A stretch of 64,000 bases of DNA. It comes from Phycisphaeraceae bacterium (lineage in GTDB: Bacteria; Planctomycetota; Phycisphaerae; Phycisphaerales; UBA1924). The stretch covers positions 1 to 64,000 of the forward strand of contig JAHCJI010000007.1 of the NCBI GenBank assembly GCA_026126305.1. The letters run 5' to 3'. The notes beneath the pieces were generated by a model. The model did not search any database, was not told where the DNA came from, and saw only the letters and a list, made by a program, of their open reading frames with translations. Below, one piece after another: positions 25,505-34,720 of the stretch. Made by a program: the position numbers and the translations under genes. Every line of letters begins with the position of its first letter. Position 1 is the first letter of the stretch.

Positions 25505-27640
25505 CTACGGGCAGCCGGCCGCAAACTCGTTCTGGAAGGCCAGGAAGTCGAAGATGGTCAGCTGGCCATCGCCATCGAAGTCGGCCCGCAGATCGCCCGC
25601 GGCGAAGAGGTTCTGGAACAGAAGGAAGTCGAAGATGGTCAGTTCCCCATCGCCGTCGAGATCGGCCCGGCAGTGTTCCGCCACGCAGCCCCAGCGGGCG
25701 ATATGGCCCGAGGCCACGCCGCCCGCGCTGGTGAAGGTGCCCCCGGCGTAGAGGGCCTCGCCCCTGCCATCGTCGAAGGGCTCCAGGGCCAGGACCGGGT
25801 TGTCGATTCCCTCGCCCAGGCGCGACCACGCCCTGCCGTCCCAGCGGGCGATGCGGTGGATGATCATGCCGCCGGCCACGGTGAAAGCGCCCGCGGCGTA
25901 GAGCGCCCCGCCCGAGCCATCGTCGAAGACCGTCAGGGCATGGACTGGTAGATTCATCCCCGTGTCCAGGCGCGACCACGCCCGGCCGTCCCAGCGGGCG
26001 ATGCGGTTGACTTCTTCCATACCGCCCGCGCTGGTGAACGTGCCGGCGGCGTAGAGGGCCCCGCCCGCGCCGTCGTCGGAGACCGCCAGGGCAAGGACGG
26101 CGTTGTCCATCCCCTCGCCCAATGGCGTCCACGCCGAGCCGTCCCAGCGGGCGATGCGATTGGCTTCCACGCCGCCCGCGCTGGTGAACGAGCCCGCGGC
26201 GTAGAGCGAGGCTCCCGAGCCGTCGTCGAAGACGGCCAGGGCCGCGACCGGGCCGTTGGTCCCCGTCCCCACGGCCGACCAGGCCGAGCCGTCCCAGCGG
26301 GCCAGGCTCCCCGTGCCGGGCACGCCACCAGCGTTGGTGAAGACGCCCCCGGCGTAGAGGGCCCCTCCCATGCCGTCGTCAAAAGTCTTCAGGACACGGA
26401 CCGCGTCGTTCACCCCCGAGGCCAGGGGTGCCCACTCCGAGCCGTTCCAGTGCGCGACGCGACCGGCGGGCACGCCGCCGGCGATGGAGAACTGGCCCCC
26501 GGCGATGAGGGACGGACCCCAGCCGTGATCGAAGACCGTCAGCGCAAGGACCTGGACGCTCGAGCCGCTCAATCCCTCGCCCAGGGGCGACCACCCCAAG
26601 CCATCCCAACGCGCGATGTGGTTGGCGGCCTCGCCGCCGGCGGAGGTAAAGCCGCCCCCGGCATACAGGGCCCCGCCCGTGCCGTCGTCGAAGACCGCCA
26701 GGGCGTTGACCCGGTTGTTCATGCCCTGGCCAAGGGGTGTCCACGCCGAGCCGTCCCAGCGGGCGATGTTGCCAGCGCTCTCGCCCCCGGCGGTGGTGAA
26801 GGAACCGCCGGCAAAAAGGGCCGGGCCAGCGCCGTCGTCATGGACCGCCAAGGCAAGGATGAAGCCGACCACGCCCGTGCCCAGGGGCGTCCACTCCGAG
26901 CCATCCCAGCGGGCGATATTGTTGACCGTCTGGCCGCCAGCGGCGGTGAATTGGCCCCCGGCGTAGAGGGCCTCGCCCGTGCCGTCGTCGAAGACCGTCA
27001 GGGCAAAGACCGTGCCGCCCACGCCCGTGCCCAGGGGCGTCCACGCCGAGCCGTCCCAGCGGGCGATTTTGCTGGCGGGCACGCCGTCGGCGGTGTGAAA
27101 ATCTCCACCGGCGTAGAGGGCCTCGCCCGTGCCATCGTCAAAGACCGTCAGGGCATAGACCGTGCCGCTGATCCCCGTTCCAAGGGATGTCCACGCCGAG
27201 CCGTCCCAGCGGGCGATTTTGCTGGCGGGCACGCCGTCGGCCCTGCTGAACAGCCCGCCGGCGTAGAGGGCCTCGCCCGTGCCGTCGTCGAAGACCGCCA
27301 GAGCGCGGACATCGCTGTTCATCCCCGAGCCCACCGGCGTCCACCCCGAGCCGTCCCAGCGGGCGATGCGGTTGGCCTCGGCCCCGCCGGCCGTGGTGAA
27401 GCGGCCCCCAACGTACAGCGCCTCGCCAGTGCCATCATCGAAGACCGCAAGGGCATCGACTCGGCCGTTCACGCCTTCCAGGCCGAATAGCCCCTCCGCC
27501 CACTGGGGCTCGCAAGGCTGGGCCAACGCCGCCGGCTGGGGGCAGAGGAAGCTCAAAAGGCCCGCCAGCACCAGGGCCAGGGCGGGGGCGAAGGCGGGTC
27601 TGTGGTTGCTACCTTGGCGACGGATCGATCCAATGGTCAT
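25505..27640 (-). CDS. Secreted 50-aa-repeat protein with GC-type dockerin, copy 1
   Basis: 711 aa from ATG 27640 (GGAG 9 bp upstream). Signal peptide ends near residue 40 (AALAQPCEP). Twelve VFDDGxGxALYAGG units alternate with IARWDGSAWTPLG units at about 50-aa spacing; such repeats probably fold as propeller blades. The tail has DLDGDGELTIFDFLLFQ and DFDGDGQLTIFDFLAFQ, ending GCP. The N-terminus and the whole 213-bp upstream region are near-identical to those of the gene at 39323, showing a recent duplication. A 19-bp palindrome (GCCCGTAGG and its complement) spans the stop codon but lacks a T tract. Role unknown. Confidence 0.9.
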   Translation of the reverse strand: MTIGSIRRQGSNHRPAFAPALALVLAGLLSFLCPQPAALAQPCEPQWAEGLFGLEGVNGRVDALAVFDDGTGEALYVGGRFTTAGGAEANRIARWDGSGWTPVGSGMNSDVRALAVFDDGTGEALYAGGLFSRADGVPASKIARWDGSAWTSLGTGISGTVYALTVFDDGTGEALYAGGDFHTADGVPASKIARWDGSAWTPLGTGVGGTVFALTVFDDGTGEALYAGGQFTAAGGQTVNNIARWDGSEWTPLGTGVVGFILALAVHDDGAGPALFAGGSFTTAGGESAGNIARWDGSAWTPLGQGMNNRVNALAVFDDGTGGALYAGGGFTSAGGEAANHIARWDGLGWSPLGEGLSGSSVQVLALTVFDHGWGPSLIAGGQFSIAGGVPAGRVAHWNGSEWAPLASGVNDAVRVLKTFDDGMGGALYAGGVFTNAGGVPGTGSLARWDGSAWSAVGTGTNGPVAALAVFDDGSGASLYAAGSFTSAGGVEANRIARWDGSAWTPLGEGMDNAVLALAVSDDGAGGALYAAGTFTSAGGMEEVNRIARWDGRAWSRLDTGMNLPVHALTVFDDGSGGALYAAGAFTVAGGMIIHRIARWDGRAWSRLGEGIDNPVLALEPFDDGRGEALYAGGTFTSAGGVASGHIARWGCVAEHCRADLDGDGELTIFDFLLFQNLFAAGDLRADFDGDGQLTIFDFLAFQNEFAAGCP

Positions 27641-27853
27641 GGCCGGGCTCCAATCAGACGGGCAACGGTTGCGGGATCGCCCCAATGCGAGCGGTCACTG
27701 ATCCTCTCAATATAACCGAAAGCGTGCGATCCGAGCACGGCATCTGGAAAAAACTTCGATAAATCCAAGGCCGCAAAGACCACGAGCCCAAGCCCACCAC
27801 GAGCCGCCCGTGCCAAGCCCAGCCACGCGAACGACCGCCACCCGGCCAACGCC
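27641..27853. repeat. Duplicated 213-bp upstream region, copy 1
   Basis: Aligns without gaps to 41792-42004; I count 16 mismatches in 213 positions (about 92% identity). The conserved core includes an A/T-rich box (TTATATTGAG on the minus strand) and AAAAAACTTCGAT, probably the promoter. Confidence 0.9.
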
Positions 27854-28234
27854 TCAGGGACACCCCGCCGCGAACTCGTTCTGGAAGGCCAGGAAGTCGA
27901 AGAGGGTCAATTCCCCATCGCCATCAAAATCGGCCCGCATATCGCCCGCGGCGAAGAGGTTCTGGAAGGCCAGGAAGTCGAAGATGGTCAGTTGGCCGTC
28001 ACCGTCGATGTCGGCGCGGCAGGCCGAGCCGGTCATACAGGCCAGCAGGCCGGCGTCAAGGGCGACACCGGGGGATCCAACGGACCCCACGAAGGCCTGG
28101 CCGAAGACCAGCAGGTCGCCTCCGGGACCGGTCGTTCCGCCGCTGGTGAAGGCGGCGCATTCGAGCGTGAGGGATTGGGCCAGGACGGGGCTGGCAAGCA
28201 GCGCCGTGGACATGATCAGGTTTCTTGGACGCAT
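27854..28234 (-). CDS. Small secreted GC-type dockerin protein
   Basis: 126 aa. ATG 28234 with CAGGAG 9 bp upstream. Signal peptide residues 1-20 (LLASPVLAQS). A short unknown region of about 50 residues (LECAAFTSGGTTGPGGDLLVF) is followed by DIDGDGQLTIFDFLAFQ and DFDGDGELTLFDFLAFQ, ending GCP. More than 40% of the mature chain is dockerin, so the protein may be little more than an attachment module with a small head. It starts 35 bp after the subtilase stop on the same strand and is probably co-transcribed, so it could act with that protease, which has no dockerin of its own. Confidence 0.85.
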   Translation of the reverse strand: MRPRNLIMSTALLASPVLAQSLTLECAAFTSGGTTGPGGDLLVFGQAFVGSVGSPGVALDAGLLACMTGSACRADIDGDGQLTIFDFLAFQNLFAAGDMRADFDGDGELTLFDFLAFQNEFAAGCP

Positions 28235-28269
28235 GGTTCGATCTCCTGGAAGTAAGTCCGGCCATGGGC

Positions 28270-29832
28270 TCATCGGCCGATGGTTGCCGATCCGCCCCAC
28301 GATTCGATGTTGACCGAGCAGCTCGCGGGCCTCGAGAACGTGCCGGTTTCGGACGACGATCCGATGACGCGGACGGTGCCGCCGCAGGGGGCGGCGTTGA
28401 CGCCCACCGACAGGCGGTTGTACGGACGCAGGAATGAGCCGTCCATGGGGCCGCTGTAGGTGAAGTTGACCCAGATCGTTTGTTGCTGCACGGCAAGCAG
28501 GGCGCGGCCGGCATCAATCCGACCGAAACCAAACGCTTCGTCGCGGCCGGTTGCGCCAAGGTCTACCGCCGTGAGCGTAAGGATGTTACGAACCTGGATG
28601 TTCGTCAGGCCGGGATTGGTTGAGAGCATCAGCGCTGCGACACCGGCGACATGGGGCGCGGCCATGCTCGTACCGCTTCTGATTCCATACGCACTCTGCG
28701 GGCATCCAAAGCATCCCGGTTCGGTCGAGAGGATCTCCTCGCCCGGAGCCGACAGCTCCAGGTGCGCGCCCCTGGTTGAAAACACGCTGATGTTGTCGTC
28801 ATCCCTGGTACTCCCGACGGCGATGACCTCACCGTAGGCCGCGGGGTATTGTTCCTGGCGAATACCGCTGTTGCCCGAGGACGCTACCAGCAGCACCCCG
28901 CTGCCCCACGCATATCTGCACGAGTCGAGCAGGACCGCGGAGAACGACGGTGTGCCCAGGCTCATATTGATGACATCGGCGTTCACGTCGGTGGCCCATT
29001 GCAAGCCGGCTGAGACCTCTGCCATGGTGCCGCTTCCGCTCTCATCATCGAGTACCTTGCCGATGATCAGGCCGCACGTCCAGCAGACACCCGCGATCCC
29101 CAGCCCGTTGTCACCCCGCGCTGCCGCGATGCCAGCCACGTGCGTGCCATGGCCTCGACGGTCCACCCAGTCTTCCCGATCTGGTGTCGTGAAGTTCCGG
29201 CCCGCCACGATCCGACCGCCTGCGAACTCTTCGTGGATCGGTCGGGGCCAGGAACGGGGCGCATCGAGGCCAGTATCCAGGATGGCGATCCGCACGGTGG
29301 CGCGACCCGTGGTCACGCCCCAGGCGGTCTCCGCTCGGATGTCAGCGCCAGCCGTGCCACCGGACTGCCCGGTGTTTCGCAAGGCCCACTGCGCATCGAA
29401 TAGCAGATCATCCGGCCGTACCTGATCCGCACGGACGATGGAGTTTGGCTCGACGACCTCGAAGAGCCCTTGCATGGCCGCGAGACCGTTCATGGCGGGC
29501 CCGACTTCGCGTCCCGGCGCGAGTTCGACCACGAACGTGCGGTCCATGCCGAGTCCAGCGGCCAACTGGGGGTTGGCGAATCCCTCTGGGTAGAGCGGCC
29601 GCAGGCGAAGCACGCCAGCCTGGGCGAGCGAACGCATGGCCGCCGTCGCATCGGGGCCCAAGCCATCCAGGGCGACATCAAACGGTCGAATGGCAACCCC
29701 CGCACGAGTCTTGACGAGCAAGGTCTGCCCATCGACTTCCACGCCGTTGAGCAGGACAATGTTCTGTGCCTGCGCCGGTGCCACAACGAACCAGAAGGCA
29801 AGCACGGCCAGGAGCAAAATACTTATACGCAT
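28270..29832 (-). CDS. Secreted subtilisin-like serine protease (S8) without dockerin
   Basis: 520 aa. Signal peptide residues 1-23 (FVVAPAQAQ). Residues 24-140 look like an inhibitor-type propeptide. Catalytic triad D186 (ILDTGLD), H228 (RGHGTHVAG), S389 (SGTSMAAPHVAG). Two vicinal Cys pairs (CWTC, CFGC) near the active domain may bind metal or form a disulphide. The last 90 residues are a small beta domain (TIWVNFTYSGPMDGSF) ending in a Gly-rich tail, with no EF-hand module, unlike the protease at 8985. It is followed after 35 bp by the small dockerin gene and preceded after 24 bp by the 29857 gene, forming a likely three-gene unit. Confidence 0.92.
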   Translation of the reverse strand: MRISILLLAVLAFWFVVAPAQAQNIVLLNGVEVDGQTLLVKTRAGVAIRPFDVALDGLGPDATAAMRSLAQAGVLRLRPLYPEGFANPQLAAGLGMDRTFVVELAPGREVGPAMNGLAAMQGLFEVVEPNSIVRADQVRPDDLLFDAQWALRNTGQSGGTAGADIRAETAWGVTTGRATVRIAILDTGLDAPRSWPRPIHEEFAGGRIVAGRNFTTPDREDWVDRRGHGTHVAGIAAARGDNGLGIAGVCWTCGLIIGKVLDDESGSGTMAEVSAGLQWATDVNADVINMSLGTPSFSAVLLDSCRYAWGSGVLLVASSGNSGIRQEQYPAAYGEVIAVGSTRDDDNISVFSTRGAHLELSAPGEEILSTEPGCFGCPQSAYGIRSGTSMAAPHVAGVAALMLSTNPGLTNIQVRNILTLTAVDLGATGRDEAFGFGRIDAGRALLAVQQQTIWVNFTYSGPMDGSFLRPYNRLSVGVNAAPCGGTVRVIGSSSETGTFSRPASCSVNIESWGGSATIGR

Positions 29833-29856
29833 CGCAGGATCCTCACCAGAGGGTGC

Positions 29857-31167
29857 TTATTGCAGGTTCACCAGCACCAGCACCATGCCGGTGGTGGGGT
29901 CGATGGCGGTCATGGCCTTGCCGATGACCGCGCCGATGGAACGGGTTTCGTCGGCCACGCGGGCCGCGTAGCCGGCGTTGATGCCGCTGGTGGTCAGGCG
30001 ATCGCCGGGCGTGATGGGGCCGTTCGAGTCATCGGCGTACACCCACACGCGGCCGGTCATGGCCAGGGGCAGGCGTCCGTCGCCGTCGGCGGTCAGATCG
30101 CATCCGTCCTGGCCCATGAGCATGCCCGTGTTCAGGCCGTTGCCGCCCGAGTAGACGCCGGCGACCCTGGTGTCGTAGGCCTCGGTGCTCACGCGCAGCG
30201 CGCCGGGATGGGCCGGGTCGATCGACAGGACCATGCCCGCGCGGGGCGTCACCGGCTGGGCCGGAGAGGCTGGGAAGGGTTCGGCAAGGTCGGAGCCGCC
30301 CAGGATGCGCAGTGTTCGCACGTCCGTGCGACCGCCGTCGTGCACCGTGAACAGCCGGATGCCGCCGGCGCCGTCCACGGCCAGCGGCGTGCCCGAGCCA
30401 CTGCCCAGTGCCTGGACCCACAGGCCATTCGCATCGACGCTGTTGCGGACCCGAAGGCCGAAACCCTCGAGCCGGCTGTCGGTCTTGTCCACCACCAGCA
30501 ACCCGTCGGAGTAAGAGCCGGGGAACTCGCCGATCCGCACGCGGCCATACTGATTGATGCCTAGGCGCTGCTCGGAGGGGGCTCCGTTGTTCCTTGATGT
30601 CGAGAACGCGATCCAGCCATACCGATCGTTGTTGTTGAACAGCGAGATATCCGCCTTGGTGATCCCATTGTTGGAAACACCCAGCCGAAGCCGTCGTGTG
30701 TCGTCGTTCGAGCCGACCAGGTAGACTCCCCATTCTCCTTCGAGGATCTCGCCCTCGGGGGGGAAGGCACTGAGCAACCCGGTCGTGATGGGCGAGCCGG
30801 CCCGGATGTGCAGGTTGCCGGCCCGCAGCGCCATGGGCGTGTACACCACGCGCTGGCGGGGCAGTTCCTGGCCATCCACCGCCACGCTCCACCACCGGCT
30901 GGCACCGTCGAACGCCGATGCCGGCAGATTGACCAGCAGCGTGAACAGCCCCGAGCGCACCAGGGCCGTGCCTTCGGCGGTGGCCACGGCCTGGCCGCCC
31001 GTGGCCGCGTCCCAGATCGTCAGCGTGAAGTCCCGTTCGCCGTCGCCCACGCCGTCGAGCTTGCCCTGGAGGGCCACAGGCCCGCTCTGGGCCGATGCCG
31101 ATGCGGCGGAGAGGCCAACGAGAAGAATTGCCACGCACACTGCCACGAGCCAGCTTCGCTTTGTCAT
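29857..31167 (-). CDS. Secreted protein with C-terminal phage-tail-like/peptidase G2-like domain
   Basis: 436 aa from ATG 31167, GGGAG 9 bp upstream. Signal peptide ends near residue 27 (SAASASAQS). Residues 30-110 resemble a beta-sandwich (QGKLDGVGDGERDFTLTIWDAATGG). The middle has repeated beta-structure (LGVSNNGITKADISLFNNND). The last 120 residues (VYADDSNGPITPGDRLTTS, GAVIGKAMTAIDPTTGMVLVLVNLQ) match a recurrent C-terminal domain of bacterial surface and phage-tail-spike-like proteins that I recall as related to autoproteolytic chaperone domains; this assignment is tentative. First gene of a likely unit with the subtilase and small dockerin gene. Confidence 0.82.
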   Translation of the reverse strand: MTKRSWLVAVCVAILLVGLSAASASAQSGPVALQGKLDGVGDGERDFTLTIWDAATGGQAVATAEGTALVRSGLFTLLVNLPASAFDGASRWWSVAVDGQELPRQRVVYTPMALRAGNLHIRAGSPITTGLLSAFPPEGEILEGEWGVYLVGSNDDTRRLRLGVSNNGITKADISLFNNNDRYGWIAFSTSRNNGAPSEQRLGINQYGRVRIGEFPGSYSDGLLVVDKTDSRLEGFGLRVRNSVDANGLWVQALGSGSGTPLAVDGAGGIRLFTVHDGGRTDVRTLRILGGSDLAEPFPASPAQPVTPRAGMVLSIDPAHPGALRVSTEAYDTRVAGVYSGGNGLNTGMLMGQDGCDLTADGDGRLPLAMTGRVWVYADDSNGPITPGDRLTTSGINAGYAARVADETRSIGAVIGKAMTAIDPTTGMVLVLVNLQ

Positions 31168-31818
31168 CCTTCGGAACTCCCTGTTCGTTGCATGTTCAAC
31201 CACCCCCCAAGCCGGAGCGTCCATCGAACCGATGGCCATCCCTCCCAGGCCCGCCCCACCCCCGATCGCGGCGGTGGCTGGGCCTTGCCCCTTCATGCGA
31301 TGGGCCGGGGCCGGTGCGACACGCTGGGTGAAAATAATTTCTTGGTGGCTCGCTGTGCGTCTTGGCCCGGCCCCAACGCGCCCCGAGCCCCTCTCAACCC
31401 GCCCGGGCACCCTGCCAGATCCCCAAAAAACGCCCCACGCGCCTTTCAGGACGCCGCAGGGCGCGCTTTGTGGGCTCTTTGGGGCAATTTATTTGGGTGA
31501 TGATAGGTTTTTGGGGTTGCCTTTGTTGTTGGAGGCCGTGCCGGGGGTGGTTGTTGCCGTGCCTTGCTTGATGGGGCACGGGGAGTTGGGAGGTGTCCGG
31601 GGCTTTGGAGGGGTCGGGCGTGGGGTTGGTGGCTGGTGGCGTGGGGTTTTCTTCTATGGGCGGGGCGATAACGCTTGGGGGCGTGGGGATCGGTGGGGTA
31701 GGCGTGGGGAAATAGAAACTTGGATTCAAGCGGGGGCGGGTGGTGGCCGATGCATGGGGCGGCGCAGGTTCCCGCTCGCCGCGGTGGCGGGGCGGCGGTC
31801 GCGCGGGAGGGCGGGGAC
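31168..31818. other. Divergent intergenic region, no gene recognised
   Basis: 650 bp between the starts of the 29857-31167 and 31819 genes. 31480-31560 is relatively T-rich (TTTATTTGGGTGATG, GGTTTTTGGGG) and 31600-31735 is G-rich. Reading frames here lack ribosome-binding sites and have no recognisable protein. Confidence 0.5.
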
Positions 31819-32592
31819 ATGGCACGGCGGGCGGCCAAGGGCCAATATAAGTTTCTGGCCAGCATGGCCACGCTGGCACGGCACTGGGAAGGGGCCGACC
31901 CGCACGAGTTTGGCCTGACACACGAGCAGGTGCAGTTGCTGCTCGACAGCCAGCAGGCCGCACAATCGGCGTTCGTGTGGTCCCTCCAGGCCCACGCGCT
32001 GGCCCGGGCCGCCACGCTCCAGAAGGACATGGCCCTGAACGACCTGCGGCGCGTCTTCGGGGCCCTGAGCGAGACCATCGACGGCACGGCCAAGGCCCGC
32101 GGCGACCGCTCGGTCTACGCCAGTGCCCGCATCGCCCCGCCCGCGCCCAGCGCCCCCAGGCCGGCGCCGCCTCCGCCGGAGATGAAGGAATACAAGGTCC
32201 GCAACGACGGCTCGATCCTGGTGAAATATGACATCAAAGGCGACGGCCTGGGCGGGCTGGTCTACGAGGTGCGGCGCAGCATCGTGCAACTCAACGGCAC
32301 GAGCACGCCCTGGGAAACCATGGCGGTGGTGGCCGCCAAGCGGTACCACGACCAGCACGTGCCCAGCAAGGTGCTGGAGGTGTGCTACCAGGTCCGGGCC
32401 CTGCGCACCAACGGCCGCTCGAGCGACTGGTCGGGCGCCATCACCGTGCCCTTCGGCACCCGGCCAACGGGCCCGAGCATCGCCGGCACACCGGCCGGGG
32501 AAGCGGGGCAGAATGCGGGCAAAGCAGCGGGCAAAGGAGCGGGCGAAAATGCGGGCACGAAGATCGCGAAGGGCGATCACACCGCGGCGTGA
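31819..32592 (+). CDS. Conserved-looking protein of unknown function
   Basis: 257 aa. ATG 31819 preceded by GGGAGGGCGGGG. No signal peptide; starts basic (ARRAAKGQYKFLA). Residues 10-105 are helical (EQVQLLLDSQQAAQSAFVW, ATLQKDMALNDLRRVF). A Pro-rich linker (about 108-125) leads to a beta domain with a fibronectin-III flavour (VYEVRRSIVQLNG, VLEVCYQVRALRTNGRSSDWSG). The last 30 residues repeat GKAAGKGAGENAG. I do not know the family. It converges with the 32625 dockerin gene, 32 bp between stops. Cytoplasmic by default. Confidence 0.75.
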   Translation: MARRAAKGQYKFLASMATLARHWEGADPHEFGLTHEQVQLLLDSQQAAQSAFVWSLQAHALARAATLQKDMALNDLRRVFGALSETIDGTAKARGDRSVYASARIAPPAPSAPRPAPPPPEMKEYKVRNDGSILVKYDIKGDGLGGLVYEVRRSIVQLNGTSTPWETMAVVAAKRYHDQHVPSKVLEVCYQVRALRTNGRSSDWSGAITVPFGTRPTGPSIAGTPAGEAGQNAGKAAGKGAGENAGTKIAKGDHTAA

Positions 32593-32624
32593 GCGGTGGC
32601 GGGCGGCCCGAGGGGATTGGGAAC

Positions 32625-34514
32625 TTACGGCCCGGTGGCTTCCTGGTAGGCGTTCTGGAAGAGTGTCGCGTCGGTGGCGTCGGTCTGGCCGTCGATGTTC
32701 ATGTCCACTCGGCGGGCACCAACCGAGTAGTAATCGTTGAACAGGGCCATGTCGAGCATGTCAACCCCGTCGTCGAAGTTGAGGTTGGAGTTCTGGCAGT
32801 TGTGGAGCGTCTGGAAGAGCCACACGTCGCGTTCATCATTGGGGTAGATCGTCTCGCCCGGATCGTGCGCGAGTGTGTGGACCGACCAGAACGCGCAACC
32901 GGTGACCGGGTCGGCCTGCATCTCGGCGAAGTCGGCCCAGGCGTCGCCGGCGTAGCTGTAGCTCGGCCCGGTGCGCATCGTGGTTTCGCTGTTGGGCACA
33001 ATGCCCGTGTAGCTGCTGTTCAGCGTCGCGCGGCGAACCTCGGGCCACACGGTGCCGCTCGAATAGGTGTATTCGATGTAGGCCACGCCCTGCTGGGTGA
33101 CGCCGATGACCGGGTGGTAGCGATCGGCGGTGTCCTGCCCGCCGCCCAGACGGCCGATGGCCTCCATGGTGGGCTGCCAGGCACCGGCCGTGGATGACCG
33201 AAGGGTGTCCAGCCTCGGATCGATGACGTACCACTGCACGACGAACTGGTCGCTGGCGACGCCGCCGACGATCGGATGCACGTGGCACGCGGCGAAGATG
33301 CGCGGGTCGCCGTGGGCGTCCTTGACGAGCACCGCCGACGAGAACAAGGTGAGCGCGACGCCGGGACCGGACTCCGTGCCGCTGATGCCCCAAGTCGATG
33401 AAGGGCTCTGGGCCCACGTGCCGAAATTCTCGTACTCGAAGCCGGTGGGCGGGGCGAGGTCGAGCAGTTCCGTGGGCGAGGACGGGTTGACACGCTGCGT
33501 GTACTGCCACCGCCCGTTCGCCGAGTCGTACCACAAGCCTCCCAACCGGACGACGTTATTGCCCTCGCCGTCGTCACCTTGGCTGATGATGAACTGGGCG
33601 TTCAGGAAGTCCTCGTCCTCGAAGGGCTCCTGCACGGCGTAGTGATACTCGTGGTCGTCGAGGGCGCCGGTGTCTTCATCAATGTCATCCGCGAGGTCCT
33701 GGAATCGCATGAAGGTCCACGTGCTCGCTGGCGGCTTCTCGCCGTCGAGGATGGACTGGCCCGTGCCGTGGGACGTGGGGATGATCAGCAGCGTGCTGCC
33801 GATGCTGCCGAAGGACACGATGTAGGCGGCCTGCTCGTCGATCGAGATGTTGGGCTTGTCCACCAGGCTGCCATCGAAGAAGGTGGTGCCATCGGGGTAC
33901 GGTTCATGCACCAGAATCTCGGGATCGAGAGGCTCCCTGTAACGGATCATGCCGTCGTCCTGCAGGTTGAAGTAGTCGCCGGCCTGGCCCACGTTGGTGG
34001 TGCCATCGCCGGTGAAGTAGTGCCAGTCGTCGTAGTCCAGCGTGTCCAGGGCGTCGGTGCCGACCATCTCCTTGGAGATGGCGATGTGCAGGGCCGAGAT
34101 GTTGTTGTCGCCCGTGCCGAACACCAGGGGCGGGCGCTGCGCGTTCATCTCGCTGTAGAGCATCCACAGTCGGCCGGACTGCGTGTGGTACTCCACCTGC
34201 GGGTCGAAGTATCGGCTTGGCAGGTCGTTGGCGCCCGTCCCCACGAACGTGTCGATGCGCAGGAACGGCCAGTCGGTGTCGCCCACCTGGCGCGAGTCGA
34301 GCTCCGTGCCACTGCGGTCGAACAGGGCCAGACGCATGTTGCCGGTGGTGACGACGGCCTCGTCGTTCACGCCCACGCCGGCGTCGGTGGGCAAAAAGCC
34401 GAAGTCGTCGTCGTCGTCCGTGGTCCAGGCGATCTTGTTGACCTGGGCCTGGGAAATGGACACAGCGAGTCCGGCGACCAGCAGTACGGCGGCGGACGGG
34501 TGGATTCGCAGCAT
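32625..34514 (-). CDS. Secreted protein with C-terminal dockerin-type repeat, 629 aa
   Basis: Start ATG 34514 chosen for AAGGAAA 8 bp upstream and the signal peptide that follows (residues 1-24, LAVSISQAQ). Paralog of the 549 gene; shared blocks include DRSGTELDSRQVGDTDWPF and the AYIEYTYSSGTVWPEVRR region, which in the 549 protein reads AFIEYTYSDGTTWPQIRR. The C-terminus has a dockerin pair, FDDGVDMLDMALF and DMNIDGQTDATDATLF, in which the first loop has lost some acidic positions. An acidic run (TDDDDDFG) follows the signal peptide. Function unknown; extracellular location inferred. Confidence 0.88.
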   Translation of the reverse strand: MLRIHPSAAVLLVAGLAVSISQAQVNKIAWTTDDDDDFGFLPTDAGVGVNDEAVVTTGNMRLALFDRSGTELDSRQVGDTDWPFLRIDTFVGTGANDLPSRYFDPQVEYHTQSGRLWMLYSEMNAQRPPLVFGTGDNNISALHIAISKEMVGTDALDTLDYDDWHYFTGDGTTNVGQAGDYFNLQDDGMIRYREPLDPEILVHEPYPDGTTFFDGSLVDKPNISIDEQAAYIVSFGSIGSTLLIIPTSHGTGQSILDGEKPPASTWTFMRFQDLADDIDEDTGALDDHEYHYAVQEPFEDEDFLNAQFIISQGDDGEGNNVVRLGGLWYDSANGRWQYTQRVNPSSPTELLDLAPPTGFEYENFGTWAQSPSSTWGISGTESGPGVALTLFSSAVLVKDAHGDPRIFAACHVHPIVGGVASDQFVVQWYVIDPRLDTLRSSTAGAWQPTMEAIGRLGGGQDTADRYHPVIGVTQQGVAYIEYTYSSGTVWPEVRRATLNSSYTGIVPNSETTMRTGPSYSYAGDAWADFAEMQADPVTGCAFWSVHTLAHDPGETIYPNDERDVWLFQTLHNCQNSNLNFDDGVDMLDMALFNDYYSVGARRVDMNIDGQTDATDATLFQNAYQEATGP

Positions 34515-34685
34515 GGTGCGTTTCCTTTCAGAATGTGGTTCCCAACACGAGACGGCCGCGCGATGCGACCGATATCTGCGGAATCTACCGGAGATGGGGG
34601 GTTTACACAAGCGCATTTCACCCAAGAAGCAACATTCTTAGCGCAGCGTTCGGGGGGGGGGTCGGGTATATGAGGCAAAATGGCC

Positions 34686-34714
34686 TTGCATACGGTGGCG
34701 AGATCGGCGAGAAT
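34686..34714 (+). promoter_or_regulatory. Leaderless-type promoter of the 34721 gene
   Basis: TTGCAT (34686-34691), 17-bp spacer, GAGAAT (34709-34714), 6 bp, ATG 34721. No Shine-Dalgarno between -10 and ATG. Confidence 0.68.
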
Positions 34715-34720
34715 GCAGGC

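Noticed and set aside
25494..25512. Palindrome GCCCGTAGG-G-CCTACGGGC at the stop of the 25505 gene as a terminator
   Set aside because: No T tract follows on the minus strand, so termination is not supported; noted only as a hairpin.
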